From: Bacteroidaceae bacterium
GTDB lineage: Bacteria; Bacteroidota; Bacteroidia; Bacteroidales; Bacteroidaceae
NCBI GenBank assembly: GCA_017650105.1
Contig: JAGCFO010000009.1
Span: 62,001 to 126,000, forward strand
Direction of reading: 5' to 3'
DNA length: 64,000 nucleotides
The notes under the pieces: model-generated
What the model was told of the DNA's origin: nothing
Databases searched by the model: none
What the model saw: the letters and a program-made list of their open reading frames with translations, nothing else
Program-made: the position numbers and the translations under genes
In this document: positions 34,100-42,703 of the stretch, in pieces
Numbering within the stretch: the first letter of the stretch is position 1
How the letters are laid out: each line of letters starts with the position of its first letter

Positions 34100-37000
34100 T
34101 TATTTCTTACGTATTTCTGCCTTGACGGTAAAGTCGTCAAACTCTAAGTCGGCAGCATCATCGGCAACACGCTCTGCTATCTCAAGGCTGTCAGCCAGCA
34201 CCTGGTTGCAAATATACTCATGATGTGCCTTCACCGAAGCATCCAGCAGCTCATTTGAGGTCAGCCGGACGGTAATCCTGTCGCTTATCTCAAAGTTGCT
34301 TGCCTTGCGGTAGTTCTGGATTTTGCTGACAAGCTCGCGTGCCAAACCTTCCAGACGCAGTTCTTCCGTCACAACGATGTCAAGTGCTACCGTCAGCACT
34401 CCTTCGTTGGCAACCACCCAGCCTGGGATATCCTCGCTGTAGATTTCCACTTCATCGCTGAGGATTTCCACCTCCTGCGTGGTGCTCGGCAACGTCAGGC
34501 GAATCTTCCCTTCGTTCTCGAGTTCCGTAATCTGGGCCTGCGACATGCATGCTACAGCAGCAGCTACTTGCTTCATCAGGGCACCGAATTTCTTGCCCAA
34601 CACCTTGAAGTTGCATTTCACCTTCTTCACAAGGATGCCCTCAGCGCCTTCCACAAAGGCTATTTCCTTCACGTTCACCTCGTTCATGATAAGCGATTTC
34701 ACAGCGTCGAGGCGTTCCTTCATCTCGGCATTGGTAGGAATCATCAGTTTCTGCAAGGGCTGCTTCACGATGATGTTCGACTTCTTGCGAAGGGCAAGTC
34801 CCATCGACGAAATCTTCTGGGCGAGCTCCATACGAGCCTCCAGTTCCTTATCTATAACGCTCTCGTCAGCCACAGGGAAGGCAGCCAGATGTACGCTGCA
34901 AACGTTGTCGCGCCCTGTAGCTCCAACAAGGTCCATATAGAGTTTGTCGGCATAGAACGGAGCGATAGGAGCCATCAGCCGTGCAACAGTCTCCAGACAG
35001 ACGTAGAGTGTCTGGTACGCTGCCAGCTTATCCTTCGTGTAGCCTGTTCCCCAGAAGCGTTTGCGGCACAGACGAACATACCAGTTAGAGAGGTTGTCCG
35101 TCACGAAGTCGCTGATGAGGCGTCCGGCGCGCGTCGGCTCATAATCCATGTAGCAAGCATCCACACCCTGGATGAGAGAGTTCAGCTCCGAGAGAATCCA
35201 TCTGTCAATCTCGGGGCGCTCATTTACTGGAATGCTCTCTTCCTCATAGTGGAAACCGTCGAGATTGGCATAGGGAGCGAAGAACTTGTAGGTGTTGTGC
35301 AGCGTGCCGAAGAACTTGCGTGTCACATCCAGCACCCCGTCTTCGTCGAACTTCAGGTTGTCCCACGGCGAGCTATTGGTAATCATATACCAGCGCACAG
35401 CATCCGAGCCGTACTTCTCGATGGCTCCGAAGGGATCGACGGCGTTGCCCAGACGCTTCGACATCTTGGCTCCGTTCTTATCGAGCACGAGCCCGTTGCT
35501 GATAACGGCCTTGTAGGCAACGCTGTGCTTCACCATCGTGCTGATAGCGTGCAGGGTGAAGAACCATCCGCGCGTCTGGTCCACGCCCTCTGCAATGAAG
35601 TCGGCGGGATAGACGGCATTGCTGTCAACCAGTTCTTTGTTCTCGAAGGGATAGTGCATCTGGGCAAAAGGCATTGCTCCGCTGTCGAACCATACGTCGA
35701 TAAGATCCAACTCGCGTTTCATCACTTTCCCCGAGGCGCTCACGAGCAGTATGTCATCCACATAGGGACGGTGAAGGTCTATCTTCTCGTAGTTCTCCTT
35801 CGTGTACAGCCCGGGAACAAATCCCTTTGCCTTGTACGGATTCTCCTTCATCACCCCTGCGGCTACGGCTTTTTCCACTTCGGCATAGAGTTCTTCCACC
35901 GAGCCGATGCAGAGCTCTTCTCCGTCCTCGCTGCGCCAGATGGGCAGCGGGGTGCCCCAGTAGCGGCTACGGCTCAGGTTCCAGTCGTTCAGGTTCTCAA
36001 GCCATTTGCCGAAGCGCCCTGTTCCTGTCGATTCGGGTTTCCAGTTGATGGTCTTGTTCAGTTCCATCATCTCCTCCTTGCGGGCTGTGCTGCGGATGAA
36101 CCAGCTGTCGAGCGGATAGTAGATGACGGGCTTGTCGGTGCGCCAGCAATGGGGATAGTTGTGGATATGCTTCTCGATGCGGAATGCTGTTCCGGCATAC
36201 TTCATCGCCATACAGAGGGCGATGTTGAGGTCTTCAGCCTTCTGCGCTGCAGCCTCATCGTAGCGTCCTCCTTCGTTGAAGCGGGGGTCATAGGCATTCT
36301 TCACATACCGCCCTGCGTACTCGCTATACAGTTCAACATTGACGCTGTTCTTCACAAACTCCTCGTCGAGGTCCGACAGCTGGAAGAACTTGCCCGTGAG
36401 ATCCACCATAGGCCTGTTCTCACCCTTCTTGTTCACCATATAGAGAGGGGGAACGCCGGCAGCGGCAGCCACCTTAGCGTCGTCGGCTCCGAAAGTAGGA
36501 GCGATATGAACGATGCCGGTACCGTCTTCGGTTGTCACGTAGTCACCGGGAATCACTCTGAAGGCGCCCTCGCCGGGATTCACCCAAGGGAAGAGCTGCT
36601 CATATTCCATTCCCACCAAGTCGGTACCTTTGTATTCGCCCACGATGCGAAAGGGCACCACCTTGTCGCCTGCCTTATAGGCATCCATCGGCAGCTCAGC
36701 GCCTGCGGGATTGAGATAGGCCTCAAGCCGTGCCTTTGCCATAACGATGGTGACGGGAGCTGCCGTGTAGGCGTTGTATGTCTCCACAGCCACGTAGTCA
36801 ATCTTTGGACCTACGCACAGAGCGGTATTCGAAGGCAATGTCCAGGGGGTCGTCGTCCACGCGATGAAGAATGCCGTTCCCCAGTGTGTCATCTCGGGAC
36901 GTGGGTTCTTGATGCGGAACTGGGCGGTGACGGTCGTATCCTTCACGTCGCGGTAGCAGCCCGGCTGGTTCAGCTCGTGCGAGCTCAGGCCTGTTCCGGC

Positions 37001-37558
37001 TGCGGGGCTGTAGGGCTGGATGGTGTAGCCCTTGTAGAGCAGATCCTGCTTGTAGAGCTGCTTGAGCAGCCACCACAGGGTCTCGATGTAGCGATTGTCG
37101 TAGGTGATGTAGGGGTCTTCCAAGTCAACCCAGTAACCCATCTTGTGGGTGAGCTCGGTCCACTCGCGAGTGTACTTCATCACCTCCTCGCGGCAGTTGC
37201 GGTTATACTCGTCCACCGAGATGGTCTTCCCGATGTCCTCCTTTGTGATGCCGAGCTTCTTCTCCACTCCCAGCTCGACGGGCAGTCCGTGCGTGTCCCA
37301 GCCAGCCTTGCGCTTCACCTGGAAGCCCTTCATCGTCTTATAGCGGCAGAAGGTGTCCTTGATGCTGCGAGCCATCACGTGGTGGATGCCGGGCATGCCG
37401 TTGGCCGAGGGAGGACCCTCATAGAATACAAACGACGGGCAGCCTTCGCGCTCCGTCATGCTCTTGCCGAATACATCCAGTTCATCCCACTTCTCCAACA
37501 CTTCCTTGTTCGTGTCGGAGAGGTTCAGCATTCCATATTCTGAAAACTTTTTGCTCAT
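34100..37558 (-). CDS. ileS: Isoleucyl-tRNA synthetase
   Basis: Class I aminoacyl-tRNA synthetase charging tRNA-Ile, 1152 aa from the ATG at 37558 (MSKKFSEYGMLNLSD). The HIGH-like motif is in PPSANGMPGIHHVMAR, the editing domain spans about 180-400 and the KMSKS-like motif is KMSKRLGNAVDP. The length and the GIHH variant put it in the longer, eukaryote-like IleRS group found in Bacteroidetes. The C-terminal tRNA-binding part ends in DDFTVKAEIRKK. It starts the ileS-traR-lspA-DUF4296 operon behind a consensus promoter at 37585-37616. Confidence 0.97.
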   Translation of the reverse strand: MSKKFSEYGMLNLSDTNKEVLEKWDELDVFGKSMTEREGCPSFVFYEGPPSANGMPGIHHVMARSIKDTFCRYKTMKGFQVKRKAGWDTHGLPVELGVEKKLGITKEDIGKTISVDEYNRNCREEVMKYTREWTELTHKMGYWVDLEDPYITYDNRYIETLWWLLKQLYKQDLLYKGYTIQPYSPAAGTGLSSHELNQPGCYRDVKDTTVTAQFRIKNPRPEMTHWGTAFFIAWTTTPWTLPSNTALCVGPKIDYVAVETYNAYTAAPVTIVMAKARLEAYLNPAGAELPMDAYKAGDKVVPFRIVGEYKGTDLVGMEYEQLFPWVNPGEGAFRVIPGDYVTTEDGTGIVHIAPTFGADDAKVAAAAGVPPLYMVNKKGENRPMVDLTGKFFQLSDLDEEFVKNSVNVELYSEYAGRYVKNAYDPRFNEGGRYDEAAAQKAEDLNIALCMAMKYAGTAFRIEKHIHNYPHCWRTDKPVIYYPLDSWFIRSTARKEEMMELNKTINWKPESTGTGRFGKWLENLNDWNLSRSRYWGTPLPIWRSEDGEELCIGSVEELYAEVEKAVAAGVMKENPYKAKGFVPGLYTKENYEKIDLHRPYVDDILLVSASGKVMKRELDLIDVWFDSGAMPFAQMHYPFENKELVDSNAVYPADFIAEGVDQTRGWFFTLHAISTMVKHSVAYKAVISNGLVLDKNGAKMSKRLGNAVDPFGAIEKYGSDAVRWYMITNSSPWDNLKFDEDGVLDVTRKFFGTLHNTYKFFAPYANLDGFHYEEESIPVNERPEIDRWILSELNSLIQGVDACYMDYEPTRAGRLISDFVTDNLSNWYVRLCRKRFWGTGYTKDKLAAYQTLYVCLETVARLMAPIAPFYADKLYMDLVGATGRDNVCSVHLAAFPVADESVIDKELEARMELAQKISSMGLALRKKSNIIVKQPLQKLMIPTNAEMKERLDAVKSLIMNEVNVKEIAFVEGAEGILVKKVKCNFKVLGKKFGALMKQVAAAVACMSQAQITELENEGKIRLTLPSTTQEVEILSDEVEIYSEDIPGWVVANEGVLTVALDIVVTEELRLEGLARELVSKIQNYRKASNFEISDRITVRLTSNELLDASVKAHHEYICNQVLADSLEIAERVADDAADLEFDDFTVKAEIRKK

Positions 37559-37584
37559 TTTATATCTTCTATCATTTTGGGATG

Positions 37585-37616
37585 CAAAGGTACACCTTTT
37601 TAAAATAAAAAGCAAA
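37585..37616 (-). promoter_or_regulatory. Promoter of ileS operon
   Basis: Minus-strand TTTG (37613-37616), 20-bp spacer, TACCTTTG (37585-37592). The predicted leader is about 20 nt. Confidence 0.8.
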
Positions 37617-37864
37617 AGAAATACTGCTAAAAAGTGTTGCCCTATTCCGACGACAGCAGGAGGCTCCTTCCGCCCACACTCATGAGGTGAAAGCGCGTTT
37701 ATGCAAGAGTTTTGCACAGAACTTTCAGGGACAAACTTGCTGCATCGCTATAGCTAAACCCTGCTGGATTATTGTTTAACTCTAAATCCTTAAAGTTTAA
37801 CTTTAGCGGCGCGGAGTTTAACAATAAATGCACGCTTCTCCTTAAAGCAGTTTCCCTTGAGCAA

Positions 37865-37948
37865 AAAGAATTATTCTTTCTTCATATCGCGATATGTGTT
37901 CTCCAGCGCGCGATATTTGTTCTCCAAAAATATTTTTCCCTTCTTCAT
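37865..37948 (-). repeat. 21-bp modular repeat array R7 (4 units)
   Basis: Four 21-bp units on the minus strand begin at 37948, 37927, 37906 and 37885. Units 2 and 3 are both the GGAGAACA-ATATCGCG type, flanked by A/T-tract units. A fifth, degenerate unit may extend to 37844. Confidence 0.9.
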
Positions 37949-38010
37949 AATTCTTTTTTCTCTTAACATTCCCAGCTCTTGAAAAAGTCTTCGATATTTT
38001 TGTTCAAATC

Positions 38011-38074
38011 TGATTATTTGATTACTTGATTACCTGATTTCCCGATTACCCGATTATTTGATCATCCGATTATT
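38011..38074 (+). repeat. 8-bp tandem repeat, 8 copies
   Basis: Eight consecutive octamers of consensus YGATTAYY (for example TGATTATT, TGATTACC, CGATTACC) with few changes and perfect 8-bp register. Confidence 0.93.
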
Positions 38075-38434
38075 TGGCATATCTCCGAAGGCATCCGCGC
38101 AATCCGTGTTAAAGAAAAAAAACGTGACAATTAGATTTCAAAATACAGCCATTTGGAACTCAGAAACTACGCTTCCGGCAACGAAAACCAGCCCTTTCGC
38201 CCCGAAAAACACGCAGATGGAGAGCAAAACAGCCTTCGCTTTGAGCAGCTAACTAGGCTCTCTAGAGAGGAAAAACATCGATATATGGAGTTCCAACATG
38301 CCTTTTTCAGCCTTAAAATGCCTTTTTTTGCACCCTTTTTTGTCCATTTTTAGAGAAAATCTGTCACAGCAGAAGAAAAATCGTTTACGTAAGGTGTTGT
38401 ATTTAAGCTTTTTAGGAGAGAATTTAATAGCAGA

Positions 38435-38606
38435 GCGTTACAGTTACAATTATTACAATTATTTTTTTGAGGGTGCCATTTTTTCCTTTTTCTATCTATT
38501 ATCTATATAACTATATATATATTAAATAATTAGATAGAAAATAGGCTATATAAGGAGAAAAGTGCACCCTTCATTTTTTTAATTGTAATTGTAACAACTG
38601 TAACGC
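38435..38606. repeat. Imperfect inverted repeat, 172 bp
   Basis: The left arm (38435-38477) begins GCGTTACAGTTACAATTA and ends GAGGGTGCC. The right arm (38562-38606) is its imperfect reverse complement, from GTGCACCCTTCAT to CTGTAACGC. Inside lies a second inverted pair (CTATCTA near 38492, TAGATAG near 38531) around an AT-only loop. Transcribed, it would form one long hairpin. No transposase is present; a MITE-like element or a non-coding structured RNA are options. Confidence 0.8.
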
Positions 38607-38726
38607 TTGGCTATAATTACCTGCCAACCAAGGTTTTCCCTATAAGGCCTCTCTGTCCGTTCTGTCTTTCACGGAAACTCACGTGCCTTAAAGTCTCCTT
38701 TTTTGGGGGCTCCGAAATGCTTTTTG

Positions 38727-38787
38727 CAACACGTTGGTACACCTTTCCCAACACGTTGGTACACCTTTCCCAACGTGTTGGTGCAAC
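38727..38787 (+). repeat. 22-bp tandem repeat with palindromic core
   Basis: Two units of CAACACGTTGGTACACC plus TTTCC (38727-38748, 38749-38770) and a third partial unit CAACGTGTTGGTGCAAC (38771-38787). The cores AACACGTT and CCAACGTGTTGG are palindromic or nearly so. Confidence 0.88.
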
Positions 38788-38814
38788 AAAAAAGTTTCTC
38801 CATATTCCTCTGTC

Positions 38815-38947
38815 GAGGTTTCTATCTAAGCGCTTTTAACAGTCCCCGATAGAAAGGGAGCAAGAAAGAAGGCAGGGATTCACTTAAGGTTTACTTTTTC
38901 TTTTCTGTACATTGTTTACCGAGACTAAAACTTTCGTCCCTGCCTCC
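38815..38947 (-). repeat. 3'-flank direct repeat, copy 1
   Basis: About 130 bp beginning GAGGTTTCTATCTAA and ending CCCTGCCTCC. It closely matches 41107-41230 and, over its last 40 bp, 39685-39723. It contains GGCAGGGA (38871-38878) and its reverse complement TCCCTGCC (38937-38944). It lies 3' of the 213-aa gene in transcription direction. Confidence 0.8.
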
Positions 38948-39023
38948 TTTTTCTTTTAGAGCAATGCGGAAAGTCTATGTTGATACTTTTTAACGATATC
39001 ATATTCCACAGAGACTGTTAGAA

Positions 39024-39665
39024 TCATTGTACTGTATTCTGTTCAGCAATTTTCAATTCGCTTAATATCACAGTAGAAGATGAAAAGATAAGAGCTGTTT
39101 GATCCTCGGAAACCTTTATTTCAACAGGGGTTATTGTTCCAGAATGGAACAGCGTAGAAGAGGTGAGCAATTCCAAGAGTCCGTTATTTTCTTCAAACAC
39201 ATCAAATGTGGTACGAATCAAGCCACTTCCCCATGTATCGCTCAGAACCGTTACTTTCTTTCCCCTCATATTGAATGATTGCAGTTTTGCCTGTGAATAA
39301 GGGCGGCACCATTTTGACCGAATCTCTTCCTCATCGGAGAAAAAGAGTACGGGTTTGGTGTCATGGAAAACAAAATGCTCATGCATGAACTTCTGGACAT
39401 CCTCTTTCTGCTGTTGCAGCACCTCGTCAAGTTCCTTTTTCCTTTGCTTTTTGGTGCGTAATTCCTCAACTAATTCAAATAAACTATTATACTTGAAAAA
39501 GTTAAACTTTTCCATCGCAACAGGTTCTGATTGAACGATTTCTTCCATACACAGATAGATGGAATCGTTCAACTGAGTCTTTTCTGCCCATTCCAAACTC
39601 TGAGAGTAGGAACTCATAGCAATAATGAGTGCAACAAATAGTAGAATAGAGGTTCTTTTTTTCAT
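39024..39665 (-). CDS. Small secreted protein of unknown function
   Basis: 213-residue exported protein with signal peptide MKKRTSILLFVALIIAMSSYS. No family is recognised. The mature part has a Lys/Glu-rich helix (about 70-95, TKKQRKKELDEVLQQQKEDV) and a beta-rich C-terminal half with GKKVTVLSDTWGSGL. It lies 81 bp downstream of the 416-aa lipoprotein gene on the same strand, and a short copy of the shared flank repeat sits in that gap, so it is probably cotranscribed. It has no similarity that I can see to the two lipoproteins. Confidence 0.65.
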   Translation of the reverse strand: MKKRTSILLFVALIIAMSSYSQSLEWAEKTQLNDSIYLCMEEIVQSEPVAMEKFNFFKYNSLFELVEELRTKKQRKKELDEVLQQQKEDVQKFMHEHFVFHDTKPVLFFSDEEEIRSKWCRPYSQAKLQSFNMRGKKVTVLSDTWGSGLIRTTFDVFEENNGLLELLTSSTLFHSGTITPVEIKVSEDQTALIFSSSTVILSELKIAEQNTVQ

Positions 39666-39746
39666 ATTCAGTCTTTTTTCATGTTTATTGTTTACCGAGA
39701 CTTAATCTTTCGTCCCTGCCTCCTACTGTGTGTGTCTTATATGAGA

Positions 39747-40997
39747 TTAGAAACTCAGCGTAGTCAAGCACAATGCCACATTCCACAAGTCGATGAAGCG
39801 TTTCTTGCCGTCTGGTTGCACAGGGTTGTTGAAAGTGTAGGCTCGGCCTTGGATGCCTAAGGCAATACTATTTGTAATCCGGTAGCTGTAGCAGAGACTA
39901 ACGCTTTCACCCATTGTTCGTACTGCCCCCAAGTCAAAACCCTCTGTTTTTCCACCATCTGCCACTGCACCGACACTAAGCTCTCCATCGAAGAAATGAT
40001 GTTTCCCGACAATCTTGCACATGCCTATCATCGGGCCGGAGTAGTCAACCAGATTTCTTTCCCAGGGACTGTCTGCATCTGTCGAGGAGGCTATCTTGTG
40101 AGAGTTTGACGTAGCTGTGAGACCTAGATAAAGCGGTGTCTTTGAGATACGCCATAGAAATTCTAGGCCAGTCACTACGTTGTCAGGTCCCACAGGTTTT
40201 CCATCTGTTATTTTCTGGGAAGGGAATATTTGTCCGTATCCAACTCCATAGTGGAAAAAGAGTTTGGGCAATTCTGTTTTTGTGATGGCGTTTTTATGCG
40301 GGTAATCCGACAACAGAGAATGCAGCTGTTTTTCAATGACTGCTTTGCTTGTGGGTTTATCATCCTTATCACTTCCGTAACCACACGAACGGTCATAGAA
40401 ATACACTCTGTTCTGTTTGGCATCAGCTACGACACATTCCAATTCTGTAATGTTACCGTTGGATTCTTGAGCCCACTTATTTCCTGTGTATCTGTTTCTA
40501 TAGGGCGTATCGGGGTGCGGCTCGAATCCGTTATGCAACAGAATCATCATATAGGGTTTTCCCTCCCTGTTCATGAAGTCGAGCAAGGATGCCGGCAAAG
40601 TGGCGCTTGCCAGCTTTTGCTTGTCGGCTGGCAACAGAGAAGCCTCTGGTATATCATAGTTGCCCTGACAGGATTCCAGCAGGGCAAAGATATCCTTGCG
40701 AATGGCTTCGTATTCTGACGCATCGGAAAGAACCATTACGTCGCCCAAATTCCAAGAATCGTTTTCACCGAGCACTTCCATCATGGCTTCATGGGCAAGC
40801 GCCGTAAGGGAGTCGCTATGTTCCCGTTCGGTATAATGAGTCTTGAAAATGCCGATATCCGTGTAAGGCTCGATGACAGGAATGTCGGGACAAGGCATAC
40901 CGCTTTTGCCTTCCGCATAGTACGTAAGAGAAGAACATCCGCTAAATGCCATAAGAAACAAAGAAGATAGTAGAAATATGAGAAATTCTTTTTTCAT
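39747..40997 (-). CDS. Accessory lipoprotein, tandem paralog A
   Basis: 416-residue lipoprotein, lipobox FSGC (Cys21). It shares long blocks with the next upstream gene: PDIPVIEPYTDI, EREHSDSLT-LAHEA, LGD--VLSD-SEYE-IR-DI, ILL-NGFEP-P-T and GRAYTFNN plus an end in LCLTTLSF. The C-terminal half alternates polar and hydrophobic residues and ends in Phe, as in outer-membrane beta-barrels. The N-terminal part includes a conserved VVADAKQNRVYFYDR strand. Function is unknown. A promoter-like pair (TTG, 20 bp, TTCTTTTG) lies at 41038-41068. A duplication origin with the upstream gene is clear. Confidence 0.75.
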   Translation of the reverse strand: MKKEFLIFLLSSLFLMAFSGCSSLTYYAEGKSGMPCPDIPVIEPYTDIGIFKTHYTEREHSDSLTALAHEAMMEVLGENDSWNLGDVMVLSDASEYEAIRKDIFALLESCQGNYDIPEASLLPADKQKLASATLPASLLDFMNREGKPYMMILLHNGFEPHPDTPYRNRYTGNKWAQESNGNITELECVVADAKQNRVYFYDRSCGYGSDKDDKPTSKAVIEKQLHSLLSDYPHKNAITKTELPKLFFHYGVGYGQIFPSQKITDGKPVGPDNVVTGLEFLWRISKTPLYLGLTATSNSHKIASSTDADSPWERNLVDYSGPMIGMCKIVGKHHFFDGELSVGAVADGGKTEGFDLGAVRTMGESVSLCYSYRITNSIALGIQGRAYTFNNPVQPDGKKRFIDLWNVALCLTTLSF

Positions 40998-41037
40998 GAT
41001 TTTTCAGTATTTGTTATGTTTTTCATCTTTTTCGCCA

Positions 41038-41068
41038 CAAAAGAAAAGATTTGTTTTCATGTTTCCAA
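41038..41068 (-). promoter_or_regulatory. Candidate promoter of paralog A
   Basis: The TTG at 41066-41068 lies inside the 35-bp block shared with paralog B. After a 20-bp spacer comes TTCTTTTG (41038-41045), one mismatch from the -7 consensus. The spacer has no G-run, unlike that of paralog B. Confidence 0.4.
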
Positions 41069-41097
41069 GAAAAAAATCTTCCAATAATCTCCCAATT
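41063..41097 (-). repeat. 35-bp perfect direct repeat, copy 1 (copy 2 at 42594-42628)
   Basis: Identical 35-bp blocks (beginning TTCCAAGAAAAAAATC on the plus strand and ending CTCCCAATT) lie upstream of both paralogous lipoproteins, 1531 bp apart. In both cases the CTTGG on the minus strand supplies the possible -33 element. Confidence 0.92.
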
Positions 41098-41106
41098 TAC
41101 TTCTGT

Positions 41107-41230
41107 GAGGTTTCTATCTAAACGCTTTTTAACAGCCCTCGATGAAAAGGGAGGAAGAAAAGGCAGGGATTCCTCTAAGGTTTACTTTTTTGATTATTGT
41201 TTATCGAGACTAATCGTGTGCCCTGTCTCC
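41107..41230 (-). repeat. 3'-flank direct repeat, copy 2
   Basis: Close match to 38815-38947 (GAGGTTTCTATCTAA ... GGCAGGGATTC ... CGAGACT ... CCCTGTCTCC). It lies directly 3' of paralog B, as copy 1 lies 3' of the 213-aa gene. Confidence 0.8.
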
Positions 41231-41251
41231 TTGCTATGATTATTAATGGCA

Positions 41252-42544
41252 TCAGAAACGCAGCGTCGTCAAGCAAAGCGATATGTTCCACTTGTCTATG
41301 AACGGATTCTTTCCATCCGCCTGTGCCGTGTTGTTGAAGGTGTAGGCTCTTGCTTTGACTCCTATGGAAAGATAGTTGGTTATCATATAGCTGTATGAAA
41401 GAGAGGCACTTTCGGCAATAAACCCGTTTGACCGATTCCACAGATAACCATTACTCATTTCCTTCGTGCTTCCGTCCCCGAGCGGCAAATAGTATGGCCG
41501 ACGCCACATATACCCGGCACTTATCTCAAAGTTTATCATATTCCGCTTCCCGAAGCGCTTGTTTGTCGTAACCATAGGTCCGATGTAAAAATTGTCCCTA
41601 TACTCCCATGATCCATATTCCAAGGAAGCTCCGAGCCACAGCGGGGATTTACGGATGCGCCAGGCTGCATCTAAGTTCTGTGCTATCTGGCCGGACTCAA
41701 CGGACTGTCCTGCACTCCCCTTTGCAGAAGGACTGAAGCTACCATATCCAAATCCAACGGTAATGTATTGTTTCGGTTCTGTGTGAGTTATCGGTCTTGT
41801 TATAGGTTTTCTCATAGAATACCCTCCTAGAAGATAATACAGTGCTTCATCAATAAATTCAGGGTCTGTAGGTTTACCCTTTGCTTCGAAATGAAGGTTG
41901 GTTCTCCCATAGCCGTATTCTCTTCCATAATAGTCCAGTCTGTTCTGGGCAGCATCGGCAACAAGACATTCCATCTCTATGTAATTGCCGTTAGTACCTT
42001 CCGTATCTGAATCCGATGATGAGTTTCTGTTCCAAAATGAGGTGTTGGGACTAGGCTCAAATCCGTTCAGCAGGAGAATCATCACATAGGGTAACCCGTT
42101 TCTGTTCATATAGTCCAGCAAAGAAGAAGGAACAGTTGCCGCAGCCAGCTTCTTCTTGTCTGCAGGATGGAAGATGAATTCTCTGTATCTGGTTTTTTCC
42201 TCGGTAGACTTCAACAGGCCGTAGATGTCTTGGCGGATAGATTCGTACTCCGAAGAGTCTGACAGGACGAGGATATCTCCTAATTCCCATTTGTCATCCT
42301 TTTCCAGCACTTCCAATAAGGCTTCATGGGCAAGTAACGTCAGGGAGTCGCTATGCTCTCTTTCCCAGAAACGGGTTTTGAAGGTACTGATATCCGTATA
42401 CGGCTCTATAACAGGAATATCAGGAATTGCACCCTTTGAGTCTTTCGCTGAATAGACATGAGTAAATGTATCGACATACACAGAACAACTGCAAAATGCT
42501 ATTAAAAATAGAATAGCAGTTAGAAAATGAAGACTCTTTTTCAT
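41252..42544 (-). CDS. Accessory lipoprotein, tandem paralog B
   Basis: 430-residue lipoprotein from the ATG at 42544; an upstream ATG at 42586 would bypass the signal start. Lipobox FCSC (Cys20). It is clearly paralogous to the 39747-40997 product over its full length (PDIPVIEPYTDIS, WEREHSDSLTLLAHEALLEV, YVMILLLNGFEPSP, MECLVADAAQNRLDYYGR, KARAYTFNN, end LCLTTLRF). The C-terminal third looks like an outer-membrane barrel with a terminal Phe. Function is unknown; surface exposure is inferred. Its candidate promoter (42567-42599) has a G8/T9 homopolymer in the spacer, suggesting length-dependent switching. Confidence 0.75.
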   Translation of the reverse strand: MKKSLHFLTAILFLIAFCSCSVYVDTFTHVYSAKDSKGAIPDIPVIEPYTDISTFKTRFWEREHSDSLTLLAHEALLEVLEKDDKWELGDILVLSDSSEYESIRQDIYGLLKSTEEKTRYREFIFHPADKKKLAAATVPSSLLDYMNRNGLPYVMILLLNGFEPSPNTSFWNRNSSSDSDTEGTNGNYIEMECLVADAAQNRLDYYGREYGYGRTNLHFEAKGKPTDPEFIDEALYYLLGGYSMRKPITRPITHTEPKQYITVGFGYGSFSPSAKGSAGQSVESGQIAQNLDAAWRIRKSPLWLGASLEYGSWEYRDNFYIGPMVTTNKRFGKRNMINFEISAGYMWRRPYYLPLGDGSTKEMSNGYLWNRSNGFIAESASLSYSYMITNYLSIGVKARAYTFNNTAQADGKNPFIDKWNISLCLTTLRF

Positions 42545-42566
42545 AACATTTGTTTTTAGTTCTTTG

Positions 42567-42599
42567 CAAAAATATACCCCCCCCAAAAAAAAATTCCAA
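42567..42599 (-). promoter_or_regulatory. Promoter of paralog B with poly-G/poly-T spacer
   Basis: Minus-strand TTG (42597-42599), then a 22-bp spacer, then TATTTTTG (42567-42574), a perfect -7 match 23 nt before the ATG. The spacer contains T9 (42585-42593) and G8 (42577-42584) in a row. Spacer length is slightly above the usual 19-20, so loss of a few G would bring it to the optimum. Confidence 0.6.
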
Positions 42600-42703
42600 G
42601 AAAAAAATCTTCCAATAATCTCCCAATTAACTAATGTAACTTTTCTTTTTGAACCGATTTAACCGGTAAAATTCCGATGTAAAGGTACGGAATAATTTTG
42701 TAG

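Larger units (their letters stand above)
37559..39023. other. 1.46-kb gene-free, repeat-rich stretch
   Basis: Between ileS and the accessory lipoproteins no credible gene is found. It holds the ileS promoter, 21-bp array R7, an 8-bp tandem repeat, a large imperfect inverted repeat, a 22-bp tandem repeat and one copy of a 3'-flank repeat shared with the lipoprotein genes. The part from about 38080 to 38430 shows nothing I recognise. Confidence 0.75.

Noticed and set aside
34568..37543. 991-codon open frame on the plus strand
   Set aside because: It is antisense to ileS, which has all synthetase motifs; the antisense translation is His/Leu/Val-rich with no family.
38058..38510. Short overlapping frames in the gene-free stretch
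   Set aside because: No signal, domain or promoter, and they end within repeats.
38890..38945. Rho-independent terminator from GGCAGGGA/TCCCTGCC
   Set aside because: The arms are about 58 bases apart with no T-run, so it is better listed as part of the flank repeat.
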